Below, one piece after another: positions 1 through 4,761 of a stretch of DNA of 8,043 nt (position 1 is its first letter; every line of letters begins with the position of its first letter). The notes beneath the pieces were generated by a model, which did not search any database, had not been told where the DNA came from, and worked only from the letters and a program-made list of their open reading frames with translations. The position numbers and the translations under genes are program-made. This stretch comes from Clostridiales bacterium (GTDB lineage: Bacteria > Bacillota > Clostridia > Peptostreptococcales > Natronincolaceae), in the NCBI GenBank assembly GCA_012800145.1, contig JAAZJW010000175.1, forward strand, positions 1 to 8,043. The letters run 5' to 3'.

Positions 1-6
1 AAGGAG
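1..6 (+). promoter_or_regulatory. Ribosome binding site deciding a TTG start
   Basis: AAGGAG occupies the first six bases of the window. It abuts a TTG at 7, which is too close to be used, but lies 9 nt upstream of an in-frame TTG at 16. This makes 16 the likely start of the MltG-like gene. The promoter, if any, lies outside the window. Confidence 0.7.
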
Positions 7-15
7 TTGGGTAAA

Positions 16-564
16 TTGGAAAAAATTAAGGATTTTCTTCATGATTTTTCGGATATTCTTTTTGCTTTAATTATTGCAGGTATAATGTTTGCTGTGCTCA
101 CAATAAATTTAGGAAGTTGGTTTAACGAGCCATTTCATTCCGTGTCCGCAAACGAACCGAATAGGACCCCTGTAAACCAAGACAACAGTTTTGAGAGTAG
201 CGAACCTGACAATAACATCATAAATTCGGAAGATGGAAACAGCCAATCAGAAACAGAACATGACATAAACGAAACTGAAACAGAAAAACCCCAAAACAGC
301 ACAAGCCCTGATACAGGCGAAAATGAACAAAATACTGAAACAAGTAAAGAAACCAAAAGAATAGTTATTCCCAACGGGACTTTTTGTACCGGAATAGCAA
401 AAATATTGAAAGACAACGGGCTGATAAATAGTGAGGCCGATTTTATCCGGGCTGCAGAAGACATGAGGCTTTCAGGCAGATTAAAATCCGGTTCCTTTGA
501 AATTCCTGTTAATACCACAGTAGAGGATATAGCCAGGATTATTGCAGGGCAAAAGAAAATATAA
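16..564 (+). CDS. Membrane-anchored MltG/YceG-like protein without catalytic domain
   Basis: This is a 182-residue protein when started at TTG 16. Residues about 11-31 form one hydrophobic membrane segment. Residues about 40-113 form a low-complexity acidic linker rich in Asn, Glu, Ser and Thr. Residues about 116-182 (beginning RIVIPNGTFCTGIAKILKDN and ending TTVEDIARIIAGQ) resemble the small LysM-like N-terminal domain of endolytic murein transglycosylase MltG/YceG. The features matched are the 'IP.G....IA..L...G.I.....F' pattern and the closing 'G.F..P...T...I...I..G'. Full MltG proteins are about 330-380 residues and continue into a catalytic domain with a key Glu; here translation stops directly after the first domain. 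The protein is therefore unlikely to cleave glycan itself and may bind peptidoglycan or a partner outside the membrane. The strong SD and clean reading frame argue against a pseudogene. The domain assignment is by motif resemblance; the function is inferred. Confidence 0.72.
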   Translation: MEKIKDFLHDFSDILFALIIAGIMFAVLTINLGSWFNEPFHSVSANEPNRTPVNQDNSFESSEPDNNIINSEDGNSQSETEHDINETETEKPQNSTSPDTGENEQNTETSKETKRIVIPNGTFCTGIAKILKDNGLINSEADFIRAAEDMRLSGRLKSGSFEIPVNTTVEDIARIIAGQKKI

Positions 565-593
565 TTTACCTGCCCTGCAGCCAGCTCAGGTAA
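543..593. terminator. Overlapping hairpins between convergent genes
   Basis: Two inverted repeats share the bases between the convergent stop codons at 562-564 and 586-588. TGCAGGGCA (543-551) pairs with TGCCCTGCA (571-579), 9 bp. TTACCTG (566-572) pairs with CAGGTAA (587-593), 7 bp. They overlap and exclude each other. Neither is followed by a good T-run on either strand, so a role as a bidirectional terminator is only plausible. Confidence 0.3.
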
Positions 594-1251
594 TAAATTC
601 GTTTAATTTCCTCAAATTGTTGACCCATAAGTATACAACATAGGGAACAAAAATGGTCATCAAAATTGGAACCTGTGCCATTAATATAAAATTGAACAGA
701 CCGTGTAAAATCGCGGGTATAACCAGTGACATTTTATAATAATGGCTTTTTAACGCAGGATCTTCCGTATATTTGCTCAGTGATAAATAGTACCCCATCG
801 TAATACCGAATAACATATGACCGGGTACTGACAGGAGTCCCCTCAAAATTCCCACATAATAATTCCCTGTATATCGAAATATAACATACATAATGTTTTC
901 CACTGTAGCAAATCCCAGTGCTGAAAATACTGAATAGACTATTCCGTCTAACTTTTCATCGAATCTTTCGTCTTTATAAACACCATGGATGACCACGGAT
1001 CTTTTAAAAAATTCTTCTATCAGTCCTGCAACAATAAATGCAGTATAAGCTATTGATAATAAACCTGAAAAAATGTTAATAGATAACAACACCTTTTGTA
1101 CAATTATTACGGGTATCACAGACAATGCTCCCATCAAAAATATACGCAGCAGAAGGGACCATGGTTCCTTATCCCGTCTGTCCGTCAAATATATTCCTAT
1201 ACCCAGAGCTATGGTGGGTGTAATTGAAATGATTATAAGCCTGGTAAGCAT
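586..1251 (-). CDS. prsW: PrsW-family glutamic-type intramembrane protease
   Basis: The product is a 221-residue polytopic membrane protein, close to the 218 residues of Bacillus subtilis PrsW. The family's motifs occur in order: EPW after the first segment (29-31), LIEEFFKR (77-84, catalytic-type Glu pair at 79-80), GFATVEN (113-119), PGHMLFG (143-149, His145) and ILHGLFN (181-187, His183). In B. subtilis PrsW makes the first cut in the anti-sigma factor RsiW in response to antimicrobial peptides and envelope stress, releasing SigW. No sigma/anti-sigma pair is visible here, so the substrate is unknown. The ATG start is preceded by AGGAAGGGGAATTAC. The gene begins 27 bp after the stop of the upstream oxidoreductase gene on the same strand, so the two are probably cotranscribed. 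Family assignment is firm. The gene symbol marks the family; orthology to the Bacillus gene is not proven. Confidence 0.88.
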   Translation of the reverse strand: MLTRLIIISITPTIALGIGIYLTDRRDKEPWSLLLRIFLMGALSVIPVIIVQKVLLSINIFSGLLSIAYTAFIVAGLIEEFFKRSVVIHGVYKDERFDEKLDGIVYSVFSALGFATVENIMYVIFRYTGNYYVGILRGLLSVPGHMLFGITMGYYLSLSKYTEDPALKSHYYKMSLVIPAILHGLFNFILMAQVPILMTIFVPYVVYLWVNNLRKLNEFIT

Positions 1252-1278
1252 GTAATTCCCCTTCCTGTATTAACGCCC

Positions 1279-1869
1279 CTAGATAGCATTAAGTAAATAC
1301 TCCACCTCTGCCAACATTTCTTTTTTTTCGGCCTCAGTTGCCTTTGATACCCCGTATAAGTTTTTATACAGCATAGTGTTTATGCCACAAAATCCGAATA
1401 TTCCTTCCATTACTGTTTTCTCTATAGCAGCAGCCATCCCTGATTCTGTCGTATTCTCTTCGCCGGAGCGGGTTGTGGTGAAAACCATAACAACCTTGTC
1501 CGAAAGTAATCCCTTTATAGTCCCGTCTTCCTGAAAAGCATATGCAAACCCGGGGGTCAGTACCCTGTCAATCCATCCCTTAACCATAGCAGGTTGTCCC
1601 GCCCACCATATAGGATAAATAAATATAATATTTTTAGCCCATTCAATATCGTTTTGCTCTATGGCGATATCACTGGCCACAGAAGAATTTTTTGTTTTTT
1701 TTAAATCGTCTGAGGTTAATACAGGGTTAAAATTTAACTGATACAAATTTTTAAAAATAAATTGATATTTTTTATCTATAAGTTTATTTTCTACAGTTTT
1801 CAATATAGCCCCATTGAAGCTATTCGGATCCGGATGTCCGAAAATAACTAACGTGTTCGTATTTTTCAT
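1279..1869 (-). CDS. Flavodoxin-fold NAD(P)H oxidoreductase (quinone reductase-like)
   Basis: This is a 196-residue soluble protein of the NAD(P)H dehydrogenase (quinone) / KefF-MdaB-YwrO family. The FMN phosphate-binding loop GHPDPNSFN (11-19) follows the first beta strand. The family signature IYPIWWAGQPAMVKGWIDRV lies near 84-103, and TTTRSGEE (131-138) is the second flavin loop. Members transfer two electrons from NAD(P)H via FMN to quinones, nitro or azo compounds, or act as ancillary subunits of potassium efflux systems; the substrate cannot be read from this sequence. A good SD (CAGGAGGG) lies 4 nt before the ATG. The gene has its own upstream region: a terminator sits about 100 bp away, and CAAAC (1891-1895) / GTTTG (1908-1912) is a weak inverted repeat there. 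It is followed at 27 bp by the prsW-like gene, which suggests a two-gene transcript, perhaps stress-responsive. Length and motifs are complete. Confidence 0.88.
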   Translation of the reverse strand: MKNTNTLVIFGHPDPNSFNGAILKTVENKLIDKKYQFIFKNLYQLNFNPVLTSDDLKKTKNSSVASDIAIEQNDIEWAKNIIFIYPIWWAGQPAMVKGWIDRVLTPGFAYAFQEDGTIKGLLSDKVVMVFTTTRSGEENTTESGMAAAIEKTVMEGIFGFCGINTMLYKNLYGVSKATEAEKKEMLAEVEYLLNAI

Positions 1870-1957
1870 AATTCCCTCCTGATGTTATCTCAAACTTTGG
1901 AATCTTTGTTTGTTGTCCAATTTAGTATTATTCTTTTCATCGAAAATTAACCCCGAA

Positions 1958-1994
1958 AAATAAAAATCGTCCGTGGTATTACCCTGACGATTTT
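1958..1994 (-). terminator. Rho-independent terminator of the hpt-CPBP unit
   Basis: AAAATCGTC (1963-1971) and GACGATTTT (1986-1994) form a 9-bp stem around a 14-nt loop, which holds a further small GGT/ACC pairing. Reading the minus strand, the stem runs into a T-rich tail (GACGATTTTTATTTTT), as expected of an intrinsic terminator. It lies 84 bp past the CPBP protease stop. The plus-strand reading also has a short T-rich tail. Confidence 0.75.
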
Positions 1995-2078
1995 ATTTCA
2001 GTTTTGCTATTATAAATATATAGATGAAATTTTAGTGAATGTACGCCTCCTGAACACCCGAACTGTTCGCTCACATAT

Positions 2079-3029
2079 TCAACCTAAGGAAATAATCTCC
2101 TTTATTTGAATCGCTACAACTATGATAAATAGAATACCTGTAAAAATCAGCGGGATAAATTCAAATTTCTTAACATCTGTTTCTTCATACCTGTTATATA
2201 CCTCCGAATTCAGGTCCTTTCGGTCTTTTTTAATGATTTTAATGAGCTGATATGCAACTAATGAAGTTATTATGGAAATAATTCCAAACAATACGGTATT
2301 GGCCAACATGGCGGATGTGGTTGGTATATCCTCCACAGCTTTGTCTATCATTTCCCTGTCCGGGAGAAAATCTACAGCCAGGTTTAATATAAACCCGAGG
2401 GTAACAGCAAAACCGTTATTCACCATATGACCGATCATTCCGGCAAAAATTGAGTTTGTTTCCAAAACTAAATATCCAAAAACCAACCCTAATACTATGG
2501 GGCCAAGCAAATTATATATATTAAAATGAAAAAACCCAAACAAAATTGCTGAAAAAATGATAGCTTTTTTCTTTCCCATCCTCTCATATCCCGATAAAAT
2601 AAAGCCCCTAAAAAATATTTCCTCACAAATGCCTGCCGATATAGAAATTATAAACATAAGCACCAAGTATTCATCTTTGCTCGTAGCCATAGGTAACTGT
2701 GGTATGTTCAAGTTTCCCAAAAAACTTATAATGGTCATTAACAGCACATTTCCGAAGACCGCTACAGGGTATACCAAAAGAGTGATACAGGCTATTAAAA
2801 AACCATGTTTAAAACTTATTTTATTTAGCCTGAGGACCTCTCTAATGCTCAGTTTTTTTGCTGCAATATATATTATCGGAGGTAAAAGTATAACTATGTA
2901 TTGGGTGATTATTAATCCGCTTTGCAAATTTTTAACCTGAAAATAGACTCCTATTGTCCAGAATAGTGCTGCGCCTATAAGATATAATATATTTGCATCC
3001 AATACCCTCAGTTCTTTTCGATCCAACAT
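2079..3029 (-). CDS. CPBP family intramembrane glutamic endopeptidase
   Basis: The product is a 316-residue polytopic membrane protein of the CPBP (CAAX protease and bacteriocin-processing, Abi/Rce1-like) family. The three family motifs are present: EEIFFR (136-141; paired Glu plus Arg), FGFFHFN (164-170; His168) and HMVNN (201-205; His201, Asn205). Roughly eight hydrophobic segments are visible, the last near 291-311, separated from the core by a charged stretch (about 268-289). Members act as intramembrane proteases, but most bacterial ones have no known substrate; roles include self-immunity to bacteriocins and protein maturation. I chose ATG at 3029 because AAAGGAG lies 11 nt before it; a longer in-frame start at 3077 would lie inside the hpt coding region without an SD. 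The SD overlaps the hpt stop codon, so translation is probably coupled to hpt. No bacteriocin or pheromone gene is adjacent. Confidence 0.87.
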   Translation of the reverse strand: MLDRKELRVLDANILYLIGAALFWTIGVYFQVKNLQSGLIITQYIVILLPPIIYIAAKKLSIREVLRLNKISFKHGFLIACITLLVYPVAVFGNVLLMTIISFLGNLNIPQLPMATSKDEYLVLMFIISISAGICEEIFFRGFILSGYERMGKKKAIIFSAILFGFFHFNIYNLLGPIVLGLVFGYLVLETNSIFAGMIGHMVNNGFAVTLGFILNLAVDFLPDREMIDKAVEDIPTTSAMLANTVLFGIISIITSLVAYQLIKIIKKDRKDLNSEVYNRYEETDVKKFEFIPLIFTGILFIIVVAIQIKEIISLG

Positions 3030-3040
3030 AATTCTCTGCG

Positions 3041-3048
3041 CTCCTTTA
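3041..3048 (-). promoter_or_regulatory. Ribosome binding site overlapping the hpt stop
   Basis: Reading the minus strand, TAAAGGAG contains both the TAA that ends hpt (3048-3046) and the SD of the CPBP protease gene. The ATG at 3029 follows 11 nt later. The arrangement decides the start of the protease and suggests translational coupling. Confidence 0.65.
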
Positions 3049-3585
3049 CCTGTCCCTGTCCGTGACGGCAAATACATACGGAATATTGCGATAATAATCG
3101 CCGTAGTTTAACCCATAACCGACAACAAACCTGTTTGGAATAGTAAAACCTGTATAATCCGGAACAAAGTTTGACTGTCTGCGCTCCGGCTTATCCAATA
3201 ATACACAGCTTTTTATACCGGAAGGATTTTTCGTTTTCAGGTGATCCATCACATGCACCATTGTCAAGCCCGAATCTGCAATATCGTCCACTACCAACAC
3301 ATGGTAACCTGCCAGATCCCCCTCAATATCATTGGATATCTTTACTGTTCCGGTAGTTTGCGTTTCATGCCCGTAGCTGGATGCTATAATAAAATCTACC
3401 TTAACAGGGATATCTATTTTTCTGACCAAATCCGCTGTAAACACAAAACCTCCCCTAAGCAATGATACTATATATAAATTCTTGCCCCTGTAATCATTAG
3501 AAATTTGCTTTCCCAACTCACCGACCCTGCTAAGAATGTCTTCTTCTGAAAAGAGTATTTCCCATACCTTTTTATCTATGCTCAT
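3046..3585 (-). CDS. hpt: Hypoxanthine phosphoribosyltransferase
   Basis: This is a 179-residue type I phosphoribosyltransferase, the usual length for bacterial Hpt. It converts hypoxanthine (often also guanine) and PRPP to IMP or GMP plus pyrophosphate in cytoplasmic purine salvage. The PRPP-binding signature VLVVDDIADSGLTM covers 96-109, with the acidic pair D100-D101 and the catalytic-base Asp at 104. The pyrophosphate loop is LLRGG (42-46). Lys132 in LDKPERR is the purine-contacting lysine. The C-terminal signature VVGYGLNYGDYYRNIPY (154-170) is clear, but position 160 is Asn where the family normally has Asp (VGYGLDY), a magnesium-site residue in characterised enzymes. A strong SD (GAGGAGGAAA) precedes the ATG, and a near-consensus sigma-A promoter lies upstream. 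The gene is not in the common tilS-hpt-ftsH arrangement, so it may be a paralogue. Family assignment is secure; full activity is less certain because of the Asn. Confidence 0.93.
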   Translation of the reverse strand: MSIDKKVWEILFSEEDILSRVGELGKQISNDYRGKNLYIVSLLRGGFVFTADLVRKIDIPVKVDFIIASSYGHETQTTGTVKISNDIEGDLAGYHVLVVDDIADSGLTMVHVMDHLKTKNPSGIKSCVLLDKPERRQSNFVPDYTGFTIPNRFVVGYGLNYGDYYRNIPYVFAVTDRDR

Positions 3586-3624
3586 CCGGTTTCCTCCTCA
3601 ATAGAAGTATATTGTAATATTAAC

Positions 3625-3653
3625 ATAGTATTGCAAATAACCAACCATGTCAA
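3625..3653 (-). promoter_or_regulatory. Sigma-A type promoter of hpt
   Basis: On the minus strand a perfect -35 box TTGACA (3653-3648) is followed by a 17-nt spacer (3647-3631) and the -10 box TACTAT (3630-3625). The spacing is ideal, and the hpt ATG lies about 40 bp downstream of the -10. Just upstream of the -35 is an inverted repeat, TTTGTT (3657-3662) / AACAAA (3664-3669), which could bind a regulator. Confidence 0.8.
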
Positions 3654-3704
3654 ATGTTTGTTTAACAAATATTTCGACCTGTATCTATTTCATGATGGTA
3701 TGCA

Positions 3705-3839
3705 TTATAATTTATCATTTTTCAGCTGAATTAACAAAGACCTAATATCTTTTAATAAAACAATAATTACATTGAGGGAGTACTGTAGGGAAATCAAAAC
3801 AATAAACAGAATCATTGTCAGAATAATAGAAGAATCCAT
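3705..3839 (-). CDS. Small single-span membrane protein, 44 residues
   Basis: A short ORF reads MDSSIILTMILFIVLISLQY, continues SLNVIIVLLKDIRSLLIQ, and ends LKNDKL before TAA. Residues about 5-29 are strongly hydrophobic and fit one membrane span. Residues 30-44 form a charged, amphipathic-looking tail with Lys, Asp and Arg, presumably cytoplasmic. The ATG is preceded at 6 nt by GGGAGGG (3852-3846), a very good SD, which is the main reason to believe the gene. It stands alone in the gap between the SSB-like gene, which has its own terminator, and hpt, and no terminator separates it from the hpt promoter. I do not recognise a named family. The role is unknown: possibilities are a small membrane regulator, a protein-partner peptide or a toxin-like peptide, none supported by further sequence evidence. 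Confidence 0.62.
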   Translation of the reverse strand: MDSSIILTMILFIVLISLQYSLNVIIVLLKDIRSLLIQLKNDKL

Positions 3840-3940
3840 TAAAATCCCTCCCATATAATATTATCCTAAAATGATTATATTACTTATTTCAATGTTTGAA
3901 AAGATTTTGGATTGCCTTGATTATTATTCAATGTTGTAAA

Positions 3941-3964
3941 TAAAAAAAGCAGCATAGCTGCTTT
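3941..3964 (-). terminator. Rho-independent terminator of the SSB-like gene
   Basis: On the minus strand AAAGCAGC (3964-3957), a TAT loop, and GCTGCTTT (3953-3946) form an 8-bp stem that continues into an unbroken T-run (TTTTTTT, 3948-3942). It lies 23 bp beyond the stop of the SSB-like gene. It is the clearest terminator in the window. Confidence 0.88.
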
Positions 3965-3987
3965 CATCAAAGATAATCCTTGTTTTC

Positions 3988-4620
3988 TCAATTTCTGATT
4001 TTCTCCATTTTTGAAATTGAAACCTCGTATGCTACCTTGTTTTCTACATTTCCATCAGGATGCCTTTTTTGATATTGTCTGCTTTGAATTCTTCCCCAGA
4101 TACGAATTTTATCCCCAACATCTAAGTTAGAAGAAAATCTGGCATTCCTCCCCCAAGCTATAGTCGGGATATAATCTGATTTGTTATAAAGCCTGTTTAC
4201 CGCAATCAGCAGGTCTGTGATTTCCCTACCAAACGGGGTTTCTCTATAAACCGGTGGCTTACAGATATAGCCTTCTAGGAAAATTTTGTTTGGATTTTTA
4301 AATTCTTTCCCATCCTCAAAAAATGTAATGTGTTTAGCAAATACTGTTAAAACCAACCTGTTACTGTTATCAATAAATTTATTATAGGACCTTAACTGCC
4401 CTTCCACTTTTACTATATCACCATCTTTTAATCCCTCTTCGATTAGGAGTCTATCCGATACCGTTAGGGGTAACCTGTCCACCACATCACTCAACCTGGG
4501 TATTTCTATATTATATATATAGAACCCCTCACCATAAATCTCGTGGCTAAATTTTTTATCCCCTACAACCTTTCCTATTATGGTAACAACATTTGTATTA
4601 ATAAGATGGTCCGATGCCAT
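3988..4620 (-). CDS. Single-stranded DNA-binding-like protein with two OB folds
   Basis: The 210-residue protein appears to hold two consecutive SSB/OB-type domains, residues about 8-103 and 112-207. Domain 1 has NVVTIIGKVVGD at its first strand, GFYIYNIEIPR as the central strand and GDIVKVEGQLRSY as the closing strand. Domain 2 repeats the plan with IFLEGYICKPPVYRETP, REITDLLIAVNR, YIPTIAWGRNAR and GDKIRIWGRIQSRQY; the 'P...WG..A' and 'G..I.I.GRIQSR.Y' pattern is typical of SSB and PriB-like proteins. The acidic C-terminal tail that canonical SSB uses to recruit partners is missing (the end is SISKMEKIRN), so this is not the replicative Ssb. It probably binds single-stranded nucleic acid, perhaps as an intramolecular OB dimer. 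The start is ATG 4620, with AAGGGAG 11 nt upstream. The leader carries a palindrome and a complement to the ribosome-binding region, both listed separately. Family assignment is good; cellular role is unknown. Confidence 0.8.
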   Translation of the reverse strand: MASDHLINTNVVTIIGKVVGDKKFSHEIYGEGFYIYNIEIPRLSDVVDRLPLTVSDRLLIEEGLKDGDIVKVEGQLRSYNKFIDNSNRLVLTVFAKHITFFEDGKEFKNPNKIFLEGYICKPPVYRETPFGREITDLLIAVNRLYNKSDYIPTIAWGRNARFSSNLDVGDKIRIWGRIQSRQYQKRHPDGNVENKVAYEVSISKMEKIRN

Positions 4621-4624
4621 ATTA

Positions 4625-4698
4625 TCCCACTCTCCCTTCTATTCTTATGTTTATAACACTTTAAGACTAATATATAAACATGTTTATTCAGAGTGGGA
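4625..4698 (-). promoter_or_regulatory. Possible RBS-sequestering stem in the SSB-like leader
   Basis: In the minus-strand transcript TCCCACTCT (4698-4690) is exactly complementary to AGAGTGGGA (4633-4625), which lies between the SD and the ATG and overlaps the last SD bases. One G-U pair extends the stem to 10 bp. The upstream copy also sits largely in the loop of another hairpin, ATTCAG (4686-4691) / CTGAAT (4699-4704), so two folds can compete. The transcription start is not known and must lie upstream of 4698 for this to operate. Confidence 0.4.
4674..4687. promoter_or_regulatory. Perfect 14-bp palindrome upstream of the SSB-like gene
   Basis: ATAAACATGTTTAT is identical to its reverse complement and lies 54 bp before the ATG of the SSB-like gene. 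Its length and symmetry suit a dimeric repressor or activator site. No known regulator consensus was matched. Confidence 0.35.
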
Positions 4699-4761
4699 CT
4701 GAATTATGTTTTGTTTAATAAAAAGTTATTGATTGTCTATGTCTTATGCCGAATATAGGTT

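Noticed and set aside
135..518. Minus-strand ORF of 127 residues opposite the MltG-like gene
   Set aside because: It arises from the low-complexity linker read backwards, with Ser/Leu-rich sequence, no SD and no recognisable domain.
2007..2070. GTG-started 31-residue ORF on the minus strand after the CPBP gene
   Set aside because: It has no SD before the GTG and runs into the terminator stem; there is no reason to think it is translated.
2557..2940. Plus-strand ORF of 127 residues inside the CPBP gene
   Set aside because: It is antisense to a gene with clear protease motifs, has no SD, and its hydrophobic look mirrors the membrane segments on the other strand.
3030..3077. Longer start for the CPBP protease at 3077
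   Set aside because: It would overlap the hpt coding region, has no SD, and the extra residues are hydrophilic translation of the hpt 3' end in another frame.
3586..3987. Riboswitch or structured RNA in the 402-bp gap before hpt
   Set aside because: Apart from the promoter, the small ORF and the terminator I saw no purine-riboswitch core or other extended conserved structure; no guanine-aptamer sequence is present.
4741..4761. Frameshifted C-terminal remainder of the Mur-like gene
   Set aside because: I read the 100 bp after the stop in other frames and found no Mur C-terminal motif, so a simple single-base frameshift is not supported.
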